Position numbers and translations under genes: made by a program. From NCBI RefSeq assembly GCF_030864005.1, contig NZ_CP132976.1, positions 6,448,001 to 6,512,000 on the forward strand: a stretch of 64,000 nt of DNA. The letters run 5' to 3'. The notes below the pieces were generated by a model. That model worked only from the letters and a program-made list of their open reading frames with translations. It ran no database searches and was not told the origin of the DNA. Below are positions 56,711 to 64,000 of the stretch, in pieces (the first letter of the stretch is position 1; every line of letters starts with the position of its first letter). This DNA is from Achromobacter seleniivolatilans. Its GTDB lineage: Bacteria; Pseudomonadota; Gammaproteobacteria; Burkholderiales; Burkholderiaceae_B.

Positions 56711-56725
56711 TGTTTGGGAAACGAC

Positions 56726-57202
56726 ATGTCTGCCATTCCTTTGACCGTGCGCGGGGCCGAGCGCTTGCAAGAAGAGCTCCAGCGGCTGAAAACCGTGGAA
56801 CGTCCTGCCGTGATTAACGCCATCGCTGAGGCGCGCGCGCAGGGTGATCTGTCGGAAAATGCCGAGTATGACGCTGCTCGCGAGCGCCAAGGTTTTATCG
56901 AAGGCCGCATTGCCGAACTTGAAGGCACGCTTTCCAACGCCCACCTGATCGACCCCAGCTCGCTGGAAGCCGAAGGCCGCGCTGTGTTCGGCGCCACGGT
57001 TGATATCGAAGACCTGGATTCCGGTGACCGCGTGACGTACCAGATCGTCGGCGACGTAGAAGCCGATATCAAGGCGAACATGATTTCGGTGTCGAGCCCT
57101 GTGGCGCGCGCACTGATAGGCAAGAGCGAAGGCGACGTTGTCGAGGTCAAGGCCCCGGCTGGCGTGCGCGAATATGAAGTTCTGGGCGTGCGTTACATCT
57201 AA
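56726..57202 (+). CDS. greA: Transcript cleavage factor GreA
   Basis: A 158-residue RNA-polymerase cofactor that stimulates cleavage of backtracked RNA. The N-terminal coiled coil carries [12 protein letters not shown] with the catalytic-tip Asp41 and Glu44. The C-terminal FKBP-like domain ends [16 protein letters not shown]. The start at 56726 lies after a short leader with two hairpins. In other Burkholderiales it usually follows carB; here 11 kb of other genes separate them. Confidence 0.96.
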   Translation: MSAIPLTVRGAERLQEELQRLKTVERPAVINAIAEARAQGDLSENAEYDAARERQGFIEGRIAELEGTLSNAHLIDPSSLEAEGRAVFGATVDIEDLDSGDRVTYQIVGDVEADIKANMISVSSPVARALIGKSEGDVVEVKAPAGVREYEVLGVRYI

Positions 57203-57232
57203 CGCAGCCGCTTAAACGGTACACTGTCAAAA

Positions 57233-57291
57233 CACCATAGCCCGAACCTGTGTTCGTTTGAATTCGCGGTACTTTGCGGATAGCTATGGTG
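57233..57291 (+). ncRNA. Candidate structured RNA in the greA 3' region
   Basis: CACCATAGC (57233-57241) pairs with GCTATGGTG (57283-57291), a 9-bp perfect stem, enclosing a 5-bp hairpin CGAAC-CTGT-GTTCG (57243-57256). The terminator hairpin follows directly at 57295. This forms a compact folded 3' end that looks like a small RNA or a structured 3' UTR. No Rfam family is recognised by eye. Confidence 0.4.
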
Positions 57292-57294
57292 GAC

Positions 57295-57320
57295 CGGGCG
57301 CGTAAAGCGCCCGTTTTTGT
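57295..57320 (+). terminator. Intrinsic terminator after greA
   Basis: CGGGCGC (57295-57301) and GCGCCCG (57307-57313), loop GTAAA, followed by TTTTTGT. It lies between greA and the convergent yhbY gene. Confidence 0.9.
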
Positions 57321-57328
57321 GCCCGGCC

Positions 57329-57931
57329 TTACTTTTTCGACGACTTGCGGCTCGTGCCGCTACGTGCTCCGGCACGCAGGCTCATCGCGCTACCAGCGCG
57401 GCGGGGAATGCCGTGGCTGCCAGAGGCGGTGCGCTTGTTGCTAGGACGCATGGGCTTGCCGTTTTTGTTCAGCTCGTCCTGGGGCACATAGCGGGTTTTT
57501 GCCGGCTTGGGCTCTTCGGTTTCGCTACGGCGCGGACGCTTGGACAAGGTCTTGCCTTCGGCGGCCAGCTTCTTCGGCGTATACGGCTCGGAGCTGCGGC
57601 GTTTGGCGGGGGCCTCGGGTTCCTTGGATGCCAGTGCGGCGGGCTTTACATTGCCGGCCAGCGGGCGGAACAGAATCAGGGTCTTGCCCAGGTGATGCAC
57701 GGGGGCGCAAGACAGAGTGTCGCAAATCGTCGACAACATGGTGTCGCGGGCCTCGCGGTCGTCGCCGCCAGCGCGTACCTTGATGAGGCCGTGCGAAGAC
57801 AGTGCCAAGTCAATTTCCTTGAGCACGGCTTCGGTCAGGCCATTGTCGCCAATCAGGACGACGGGGCGCAGGGGGTGGGCGGCGGACCGAAGGTCGCTGC
57901 GCTCACGAGAGGTAAGTTCTAATATAGGCAT
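57329..57931 (-). CDS. yhbY: YhbY family RNA-binding protein (CRM domain) with basic tail
   Basis: A 200-residue protein. The first 95 residues form the CRS1-YhbY domain ([58 protein letters not shown]), which binds pre-50S ribosomal particles. E. coli YhbY is about 97 residues; here a Lys/Arg/Ser/Pro-rich tail of about 100 residues follows ([20 protein letters not shown] and later), probably disordered and RNA-binding. The start at 57931 is the first ATG that keeps the domain; longer reading overlaps the divergent rlmE gene. Confidence 0.92.
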   Translation of the reverse strand: MPILELTSRERSDLRSAAHPLRPVVLIGDNGLTEAVLKEIDLALSSHGLIKVRAGGDDREARDTMLSTICDTLSCAPVHHLGKTLILFRPLAGNVKPAALASKEPEAPAKRRSSEPYTPKKLAAEGKTLSKRPRRSETEEPKPAKTRYVPQDELNKNGKPMRPSNKRTASGSHGIPRRAGSAMSLRAGARSGTSRKSSKK

Positions 57932-57949
57932 GCGTGGAATTGTACGGTA

Positions 57950-58582
57950 ATGGCCAAGAATAAATTCTCTAAAGACTGGATTCACCAGCACATCAATGAT
58001 CCCTATGTGAAGCTGGCGCAACAGAAGGGCTACCGAGCCCGCGCCGCTTTCAAACTGATCGAGATCCTGGACACCGAAAAGCTGATGTACCGGGGCGACC
58101 TGGTCATTGACCTGGGTTCGGCGCCCGGCAGTTGGTCCCAAGTGGCGCGTGAGCGCCTGGCGGGGCCAGGCGGCACGGTGGACGGACGTATTATTGCGCT
58201 GGATCTGCTTCCCATGGAACCCGTTGCGGGCGTGGAATTCATCCAGGGCGACTTTCGCGACGATGAAATTCTGAAACAATTGGAAGACATGGTCGGATCT
58301 CGCGCCGTGGACCTTGTTATTTCAGACATGGCCCCCAACTTGTCAGGCGTGGGCCTTGCCGACGCTGCGCGCATCCAGCATGTGTGCGAGTTGGCGATGG
58401 AGTTTTCCCGCGCTCATCTGAAGCCGGATGGCGTGCTGATCGTCAAAGCTTTTCACGGCAGCGGTTTTTCGCAAATCGTGCAGAGCTTCAAGCAGCACTT
58501 CAAACGGGTGGTAGAGCGCAAGCCGAAGGCGTCGAGGGCGAAATCCTCCGAAACCTTTCTGGTTGCCCGCGATCTGAAATAA
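57950..58582 (+). CDS. rlmE: 23S rRNA (uridine-2'-O-)methyltransferase RlmE (FtsJ)
   Basis: A 210-residue SAM-dependent enzyme that methylates U2552 in the ribosomal A-loop. The Lys-Asp-Lys-Glu tetrad is visible: Lys in [11 protein letters not shown], Asp in LVISDMAPN, Lys in [11 protein letters not shown], and Glu in [13 protein letters not shown]. The SAM motif is [15 protein letters not shown] (about residues 50-64). Length matches the family. It is divergent from yhbY and upstream of ftsH, the usual layout. Confidence 0.96.
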   Translation: MAKNKFSKDWIHQHINDPYVKLAQQKGYRARAAFKLIEILDTEKLMYRGDLVIDLGSAPGSWSQVARERLAGPGGTVDGRIIALDLLPMEPVAGVEFIQGDFRDDEILKQLEDMVGSRAVDLVISDMAPNLSGVGLADAARIQHVCELAMEFSRAHLKPDGVLIVKAFHGSGFSQIVQSFKQHFKRVVERKPKASRAKSSETFLVARDLK

Positions 58583-58798
58583 TCCGGGCCGGGGCATGTT
58601 GCCTTGGACCCCTGAAGCCACTCACCTGCTTGCCGAGACAACGACCAAATAGTGACGAATAAGACGTAAATACACGGGCCCCAGGGATCCCAGGACGCAA
58701 TTGGGTCCGACAGGGTAGAATGGGCTATTGACATACTTGTGACTGTGCAATACGCGGGTGCGCAGTCGCGGGTCGGAATCGAAAGCAGGAGATCGACC

Positions 58799-60688
58799 TT
58801 GAATAATTCATTTTCGAAAGTCGCTGTCTGGATGGTGATAGCACTCGTGCTATTTACTGTCTTCAAACAGTTCGACGGACGCGCTCAGACCCAGGACGGC
58901 GTGACTTACACGCAGTTCATGGACGACGCCAAGGCAGGACGTATCCGCAAGGTCGACGTTCAGGGCGACGTGCTGTACGTCACCCCCGACGCGGGCCGCG
59001 CCTACACGCTGACATCCCCGGGCGACCTCTGGATGGTCTCCGATCTGCTGAAGTATGGCGTGCAGGTGTCGGGCAAGCCGCGTGAAGAGCAATCGTTGCT
59101 GATGAGCATCTTCGTGTCGTGGTTCCCCATGCTGCTGTTGATCGGCGTCTGGGTATTCTTCATGCGACAGATGCAGGGCGGTGGCAAAGGCGGGGCGTTC
59201 AGCTTCGGCAAGTCGCGTGCCCGCATGCTCGACGAAAACACCAACCAGATCACCTTTGCTGACGTCGCCGGTTGCGACGAAGCCAAGGAAGACGTTCAGG
59301 AACTGGTCGATTTTCTTCGCGATCCCAGCAAGTTTCAAAAGCTGGGCGGCCGTATTCCGCGTGGCGTGCTGATGGTGGGCTCGCCGGGTACCGGTAAGAC
59401 CCTGCTGGCCAAGGCCATTGCTGGCGAAGCCAAGGTTCCGTTCTTCAGCATTTCCGGTTCGGACTTCGTTGAAATGTTTGTCGGCGTGGGCGCTGCCCGT
59501 GTCCGCGACATGTTCGAAAACGCCAAGAAGCATGCGCCTTGCATCATCTTCATCGACGAAATCGATGCGGTGGGCCGTCAGCGCGGCGCCGGCCTGGGTG
59601 GCGGCAACGACGAACGCGAACAGACCCTGAACCAGATGCTGGTTGAAATGGACGGTTTTGAATCCGGCCAGGGCGTCATCGTGATCGCCGCAACCAACCG
59701 TCCCGACGTGCTGGACCCGGCTCTGCTGCGTCCCGGCCGTTTCGACCGTCAAGTCGTGGTGCCGCTGCCCGATATCCGTGGCCGCGAGCAGATTCTGAAA
59801 GTCCACATGCGCAAGGTTCCGCTGTCGCCTAACGTCGACGCGACCATCCTGGCGCGCGGTTGCCCGGGTTTCTCGGGTGCCGATCTGGCCAACCTGGTTA
59901 ACGAAGCCGCACTGTTTGCCGCCCGCCGTAATGGCCGCACGGTGGATATGTCTGACTTTGAAAAGGCCAAGGACAAGATCATCATGGGCGCCGAGCGCCG
60001 CTCGATCGTGATGCCTGAAGATGAACGCAAGAACACCGCGTATCACGAATCCGGCCATGCGATCGTTGCGCGTCTGTTGCCGAAGACCGATCCGGTCCAC
60101 AAAGTCACCATCATTCCGCGCGGCCGTGCGCTGGGTGTGACCATGCAGTTGCCGGAAACCGATCGCTACAGCATGGATAAGGGCCGTTTGCTGTCCACCA
60201 TCGCTGTGCTGTTTGGCGGACGTATCGCTGAAGAACTGTTCATGGACCAGATGACGACGGGCGCCTCGAATGACTTCGAACGCGCCACCGCCATCGCTCG
60301 CGACATCGTCACGCGTTACGGCATGACCGACGAACTGGGCCCGATGGTCTACGCCGAGAACGAAGGCGAAGTATTCCTGGGCCGCAGCGTCACCAAGACG
60401 ACTCACATGTCCGAAGCCACCATGCAAAAGGTGGACACCGAGATCCGCCGCATCATCGACGAGCAGTACGGTGTTGCGCGCAAGATCCTGGAAGAGAACC
60501 GTGAAAAGGTCGAAGTGATGACCGCGGCGCTGCTGGAATGGGAAACCATTGACGCAGACCAGATCAACGACATCGTCGAGGGCCGTCCTCCGCGTCCCCC
60601 GAAAACGCCTCAAGGCCCGTCGGATTCCACCGACACGCCGCCTTCCACCGGCCTGGCGGCTGGGGGTAGCACGGCAGCAGCTGTTTGA
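58799..60688 (+). CDS. ftsH: ATP-dependent zinc metalloprotease FtsH (TTG start)
   Basis: A 629-residue inner-membrane AAA+ protease that degrades regulatory and damaged membrane proteins. The start is a TTG at 58799 with AGGAG seven bases upstream; the resulting [19 protein letters not shown] is the standard FtsH N-terminus. The apparent in-frame start at 58739 (GTG) would add 20 residues and has no ribosome-binding site. Walker A GSPGTGKT lies near residues 196-203, and the zinc site HESGH lies near residues 416-420. TTGACA at about 58727 is a candidate -35, but no clean -10 follows. Confidence 0.95.
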   Translation: MNNSFSKVAVWMVIALVLFTVFKQFDGRAQTQDGVTYTQFMDDAKAGRIRKVDVQGDVLYVTPDAGRAYTLTSPGDLWMVSDLLKYGVQVSGKPREEQSLLMSIFVSWFPMLLLIGVWVFFMRQMQGGGKGGAFSFGKSRARMLDENTNQITFADVAGCDEAKEDVQELVDFLRDPSKFQKLGGRIPRGVLMVGSPGTGKTLLAKAIAGEAKVPFFSISGSDFVEMFVGVGAARVRDMFENAKKHAPCIIFIDEIDAVGRQRGAGLGGGNDEREQTLNQMLVEMDGFESGQGVIVIAATNRPDVLDPALLRPGRFDRQVVVPLPDIRGREQILKVHMRKVPLSPNVDATILARGCPGFSGADLANLVNEAALFAARRNGRTVDMSDFEKAKDKIIMGAERRSIVMPEDERKNTAYHESGHAIVARLLPKTDPVHKVTIIPRGRALGVTMQLPETDRYSMDKGRLLSTIAVLFGGRIAEELFMDQMTTGASNDFERATAIARDIVTRYGMTDELGPMVYAENEGEVFLGRSVTKTTHMSEATMQKVDTEIRRIIDEQYGVARKILEENREKVEVMTAALLEWETIDADQINDIVEGRPPRPPKTPQGPSDSTDTPPSTGLAAGGSTAAAV

Positions 60689-60706
60689 GGTTTTTTGTCC
60701 TGAGTT

Positions 60707-61552
60707 ATGGCAAATAACTTTCTTTGCGGGCGCTTCGAGTTTGATCTCGAGCGCCCGCTTGTCATGGGTATCGTCAATGTCACGCCCGATTCTTTTTCGG
60801 ACGGCGGCCAGCATGACGATACGGATTCCGCGGTGGCGCATGCGCGCCAGTTGATCGCAGAGGGCGCTCAGATCCTGGATCTGGGCGGTGAGTCCACGCG
60901 GCCAGGGGCAACCCCTGTGCCTGGGCCGGATGAACTTGCCCGGTTGCTGCCAGTGATCGAAGCCTTGCGCGATTGCGGCGTGCCTTTGTCCATCGACACC
61001 TTCAAACCGGAAGTCATGCGCGCCGTGCTCGACGCGGGTGCGGACATGATCAACGACATCTATGGTTTCCGGCAGCCTGGCGCCGTTGAAGCGGTGTCGC
61101 AATCGCGCTGCGGATTGTGCGTGATGCATATGAAGGGCGAGCCGCTTACGATGCAGGCCGAACCGCCCGAATATACGGATCTGATTGGTGAAATCGGACT
61201 GTTTTTAGGGGCGCGGGCGCAGAAGCTGCGCGCGGCCTGGATAGATCCCCGCCGTATCGTGTTGGACCCGGGTTTTGGGTTCGGCAAGACGGCAGATCAG
61301 AATTTTCAATTGTTGCGCCGGCTGAGCAGCCTGCGCAGTACCGGTTACCCATTGCTGATCGGCTTGTCCCGCAAAAATATGATTGGCCAGGCCACAGGCC
61401 GGCCGGTCGGTGACAGGTTGTCTGGCAGCATTGCCGCTGCCCTTGCTTGTGTGGCGCGTGGCGCTTCTATCGTGCGTGTGCACGATGTCGCCGCTACGGT
61501 AGATGCCCTTAAGGTATGGCAAGCGGCTGAACAAGGAGCGATCAGTTCATGA
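60707..61552 (+). CDS. folP: Dihydropteroate synthase
   Basis: A 281-residue TIM-barrel folate enzyme and sulfonamide target. [20 protein letters not shown] is its N-terminal signature, [16 protein letters not shown] follows, and [15 protein letters not shown] supplies the pterin/phosphate site, with ending [15 protein letters not shown]. It follows ftsH by 18 nt and overlaps glmM by four bases (ATGA), as in most Burkholderiales. Confidence 0.96.
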   Translation: MANNFLCGRFEFDLERPLVMGIVNVTPDSFSDGGQHDDTDSAVAHARQLIAEGAQILDLGGESTRPGATPVPGPDELARLLPVIEALRDCGVPLSIDTFKPEVMRAVLDAGADMINDIYGFRQPGAVEAVSQSRCGLCVMHMKGEPLTMQAEPPEYTDLIGEIGLFLGARAQKLRAAWIDPRRIVLDPGFGFGKTADQNFQLLRRLSSLRSTGYPLLIGLSRKNMIGQATGRPVGDRLSGSIAAALACVARGASIVRVHDVAATVDALKVWQAAEQGAISS

Positions 61553-62892
61553 TTCGACGCAAGTATTTTGGTACCGATGGAGTGCGTGGTGAAGTTGGCG
61601 GTCCGGTGATCAACGCCGAATTCGCGCTGCGCCTGGGTTATGCCGCTGGCCGCGTGCTGGCGCGCGAACATGCCGGACGCGGCGGCAGCCGCCCGCAGGT
61701 CGTGATTGGCAAGGACACCCGCATTTCGGGCTACATGCTGGAATCCGCCCTGGAAGCCGGTTTGTCGGCCGCAGGGATTGATGTGGTGCTGGCTGGCCCC
61801 ATCCCGACTCCGGCCGTGGCGTACCTGACCCGCGCATTGCGATTGGTGGCGGGCATCGTCATCAGCGCCTCCCACAACCCCTATCAAGACAACGGCATCA
61901 AGTTTTTCTCGGCGCAAGGCATGAAGTTGCCCGACGAGACCGAGGCCGCGATTGAGGCCGCGCTGGACGAGCCTTTGGGCTGCGTCAGTTCCGAAGGCTT
62001 GGGCCGAGCTCGCCGGATGAGCGACGCGCAGGGCCGCTATATTGAATTCTGCAAGAGCACGTTCCCCAACGATCTGGACCTGAACGGCATGTCGATTGTG
62101 GTGGATGCCGCGCACGGCGCGGCCTACAACATCGCGCCGCACGTGTTCCGCGAGTTGGGCGCCGAAGTCCACGCCATCGGCGTGCACCCGGATGGATTCA
62201 ATATCAACAAGGGCGTGGGCGCCTTGCATCCCGAGTTGCTGGCCAAGGAAGTAAAGGCCCGCGGCGCCCAGATCGGTATTGCGCTGGATGGCGACGCTGA
62301 TCGCTTGCAGATGGTGGACGACGAAGGCCGCATCTATAACGGCGACGAACTCATGTATGCCATCGTCCGCGAGCGCATGCAGCGCGGCAAGGTGGACGGC
62401 GTGGTCGGCACGTTGATGACCAACTTTGGCTTTGAGCGTGAAATGCAGCGCTTGGGCGTGGGTTTCGAACGCGCCAACGTCGGCGACCGGTATGTGCTTG
62501 AGCAGATGCAGGCGCGGGGCTGGCTGTATGGTGGCGAAAGCTCAGGCCACTTGCTGTGCCTGGATTGCCATTCGACCGGTGACGGCATCGTGGCTGCCTT
62601 GCAAGTCCTGACGGCGCTGCGCCGCAATTCGGTATCGCTGGCGGATTGGGTGAGCGATCTGCGGATGTATCCGCAGAAGATGATCAACGTGCCGCTGACG
62701 CCTGGCCAAGATTGGAAAACCCATCCGGGCCTGACCGCGGCGCGCAAAGCCGTAGAGGCCGAGTTGGACGGACGCGGGCGTATTTTGATCCGTGCGTCGG
62801 GAACCGAACCAAAGCTGCGGCTGATGGTCGAAGCGGAAGATGAAACCCTTGCCGTGTCCTGCGCCGAGAAGCTTGCCGCCAGTTTGGCGTAA
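61549..62892 (+). CDS. glmM: Phosphoglucosamine mutase
   Basis: A 447-residue phosphohexomutase that makes glucosamine-1-phosphate for UDP-GlcNAc. The phosphoserine lies in [12 protein letters not shown] (Ser about 105), the metal loop is [13 protein letters not shown] (about residues 245-257), GESSGHLLC is the sugar-binding loop, and the C-terminal phosphate loop is [12 protein letters not shown]. It starts [17 protein letters not shown], the family signature. It is the last gene of the ftsH-folP-glmM unit. Confidence 0.97.
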   Translation: MIRRKYFGTDGVRGEVGGPVINAEFALRLGYAAGRVLAREHAGRGGSRPQVVIGKDTRISGYMLESALEAGLSAAGIDVVLAGPIPTPAVAYLTRALRLVAGIVISASHNPYQDNGIKFFSAQGMKLPDETEAAIEAALDEPLGCVSSEGLGRARRMSDAQGRYIEFCKSTFPNDLDLNGMSIVVDAAHGAAYNIAPHVFRELGAEVHAIGVHPDGFNINKGVGALHPELLAKEVKARGAQIGIALDGDADRLQMVDDEGRIYNGDELMYAIVRERMQRGKVDGVVGTLMTNFGFEREMQRLGVGFERANVGDRYVLEQMQARGWLYGGESSGHLLCLDCHSTGDGIVAALQVLTALRRNSVSLADWVSDLRMYPQKMINVPLTPGQDWKTHPGLTAARKAVEAELDGRGRILIRASGTEPKLRLMVEAEDETLAVSCAEKLAASLA

Positions 62893-62915
62893 ATTGCCGG
62901 TCGCGCATTCTATTG

Positions 62916-62950
62916 AAAGCCACTCACCGCCCTGCGGTGCGTGGCTTTTG
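62916..62950 (+). terminator. Intrinsic terminator after glmM
   Basis: AAAGCCAC (62916-62923) and GTGGCTTT (62941-62948) pair, with an inner ACCGC/GCGGT hairpin and a following TTTG. It closes the housekeeping unit. Confidence 0.85.
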
Positions 62951-63107
62951 TACGTAAATGGGCCGTATTCATTTGTAAAGTTTTGTCCATATTTGCGCAA
63001 AATGGGGTATCTGCGCCGATCTAAACTTCATAGTCACGTAACATATTGGTCAAGTCTTTGACATACAGGGCGTCCACACTGGCTGGACTCTCTAGGAGCT
63101 TCGCGCA

Positions 63108-63914
63108 ATGCTGGAACTAGCACGCATTAATCCAAGCCGTAATCCCACAGAACCCTGGACGGGTGCTGCGCCCAAGGTGCTGGCGGTCGGCCTGGCGCGC
63201 ACAGGTGAAGAAATCGAGCAGATTCAGCGTCTGCGCTACGACGTCTTCACGGAAGATATGGGCGCGGTGTTTCCCGACGCCCAGGACGGTATTGAACAAG
63301 ACCGCTTCGATCCATTCTGTGAGCACCTTATGGTCCGTGAGATCGATACCGGCCGTGTGGTCGGCACGTATCGGATACTGACGCCGGAAAAGGCGCGGGA
63401 GGCGGGCGGATACTACTCACAGTCCGAATTTGATCTATCAGGCCTGGGTTCGATCCGCGATAACCTGGTCGAAGTCGGGCGCTCATGCACCCACACCGAT
63501 TACCGCAACGGCGCTGTCATTATGTTGCTGTGGTCCGGGCTGGCCGAATACCTGCGCCGAGGCGGCTACGACTATGTGCTGGGCTGCGCTAGCGTCAGCT
63601 TGCGCGACGACGGGGTCACCGCCGCCGAAGTGTGGCGCACGATTTCCAAGCAGTTGCCGCAGGATGGTCAGCCGCATGTCACGCCGCTGCATCGCTACCC
63701 GGTGGAAAAGCTTGCCAGCACCTTGCCGGCGCGGGTGCCGCCGCTGATCAAGGGTTATCTGAAGCTGGGCGCCACGGTCTGTGGTGAACCGGCTTGGGAC
63801 CCCGACTTCAATGCGGCGGACTTTCCTGTGTTGCTAAGGATGGACCACATGGACGAGCGCTATCGCCGTCACTTCGGTCTGGATCAACCTGCGGCCGTAA
63901 ACGGCCAGCGCTGA
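63108..63914 (+). CDS. olsB: L-ornithine N-alpha-acyltransferase OlsB (ornithine lipid synthesis)
   Basis: A 268-residue GNAT-fold enzyme that acylates ornithine with 3-hydroxyacyl-ACP to form lyso-ornithine lipid. RLRYDVFTEDMGAVFPDAQD (about residues 42-61), DPFCEHLMVRE and VEVGRSCTHTDYRNGAVIML are the family's conserved stretches. LLWSGLAEYLRRGGYDYVLGC continues the acyl-CoA/ACP fold. AGGAG lies about ten bases before the ATG. It is followed at once by a reading frame that fits OlsA. Ornithine lipids replace phospholipids in the outer membrane under phosphate stress. Confidence 0.88.
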   Translation: MLELARINPSRNPTEPWTGAAPKVLAVGLARTGEEIEQIQRLRYDVFTEDMGAVFPDAQDGIEQDRFDPFCEHLMVREIDTGRVVGTYRILTPEKAREAGGYYSQSEFDLSGLGSIRDNLVEVGRSCTHTDYRNGAVIMLLWSGLAEYLRRGGYDYVLGCASVSLRDDGVTAAEVWRTISKQLPQDGQPHVTPLHRYPVEKLASTLPARVPPLIKGYLKLGATVCGEPAWDPDFNAADFPVLLRMDHMDERYRRHFGLDQPAAVNGQR

Positions 63915-63919
63915 TCATC

Positions 63920-64000
63920 ATGCGCCGCTTGTTCCGCCGTATGAAGATCAGAATGATACGGCGGGCCACCAGGCCCTTGCGCATGGAGCTCAAGCGGCTT
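63920..64000 (+). CDS. olsA: Start of probable lyso-ornithine-lipid O-acyltransferase OlsA (partial)
   Basis: An open frame from an ATG at 63920 runs to the window end. The visible 27 residues (beginning MRRLFRRMKIRMIRRATRPL) are a basic amphipathic start typical of PlsC-like acyltransferases, but no catalytic HxxxxD is included yet. The identification rests on position directly behind olsB, five nucleotides after its stop. It should be confirmed with downstream sequence. Confidence 0.5.
   Translation, partial: MRRLFRRMKIRMIRRATRPLRMELKRL

Larger units (their letters stand above)
56057..56725. other. Gene-free stretch between chemoreceptor and greA
   Basis: About 670 bases without a convincing gene. 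It is AT-rich around 56260-56470. It contains a perfect 8-bp inverted repeat GCGGCAAT/ATTGCCGC (56196-56203 and 56214-56221), a 7-bp GCGGTGC/GCACCGC pair (56404-56410 and 56425-56431), and two terminator-like hairpins near greA. Reading frames running in from 56501 into greA are artefacts of the greA frame. The promoters of the chemoreceptor and of greA must lie here. Confidence 0.6.

Noticed and set aside
58850..61129. A 759-residue open frame antisense to ftsH and folP
   Set aside because: It crosses two convincing genes in the other direction and shows only shadow-type composition (His, Gln and Arg-rich).

Overview
The window looks like chromosomal DNA of a high-GC beta-proteobacterium of the Alcaligenaceae, most likely Achromobacter or a close Bordetella relative. 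The signs are a Bug-type tripartite-tricarboxylate receptor, abundant CaiB-type CoA transferases, the Burkholderiales housekeeping string rlmE-ftsH-folP-glmM close to greA and yhbY, and Shine-Dalgarno-led genes with strong G/C third positions. This is inferred from protein families and gene order, not from a database match.

Layout. 1-4461: end of xerD, ybaK, a DJ-1/PfpI protein, an alcohol dehydrogenase, a ribbon-helix-helix protein and a penicillin-binding endopeptidase with a long Lys/Ala/Pro linker. 4774-4848: tRNA-Arg(CCU). 5173-13192: a CoA-thioester catabolic island made of enoyl-CoA hydratase, acyl-CoA synthetase, HMG-CoA-lyase-like enzyme, MarR regulator, second enoyl-CoA hydratase, CoA transferase, Bug receptor and nitronate monooxygenase. 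Three promoters of this island carry the same 15-nt palindrome. 13323-17933: acetate module (DUF485 protein, ActP, Acs, LuxR-type response regulator). 18226-19605: MFS transporter and a 52-residue membrane protein. 19713-21080: two unrecognised genes of lower apparent GC that resemble a toxin/immunity pair. 21158-27274: an AddB-like/AddA-like nuclease-helicase pair. 27275-27831: a purine-rich repeat tract with a 61-bp tandem array, followed by the SRP RNA gene and dnaX-ybaB-recR. 31607-35518: a CoA transferase with a NitT/TauT-type ABC transporter. 35561-39382: a bacteriophytochrome operon (photoreceptor kinase, single-domain response regulator, degenerate kinase-like protein, heme oxygenase). 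39479-41024: an AhpD-fold protein and transaldolase. 41242-45652: carAB.

45734-56056 holds accessory genes between carB and greA: an SDR, a five-gene ABC transporter/LysR/phosphatase operon, a FlxA-like protein, a uracil/xanthine permease and a chemoreceptor. 56726-62892 is housekeeping (greA, yhbY, rlmE, ftsH, folP, glmM). 63108-64000 starts an ornithine-lipid synthesis pair (olsB and probably olsA, cut by the window end).

How parts work together. The MarR gene sits in the middle of the catabolic island and probably represses the three palindrome-bearing transcription units until an acyl-CoA intermediate appears. ActP imports acetate, Acs activates it, and the co-transcribed response regulator is a candidate controller of acetate use. 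The phytochrome operon supplies its own biliverdin through the heme oxygenase. The points most worth follow-up are the putative toxin/immunity pair, the 61-bp array, the shared operator and the degenerate kinase in the phytochrome operon.
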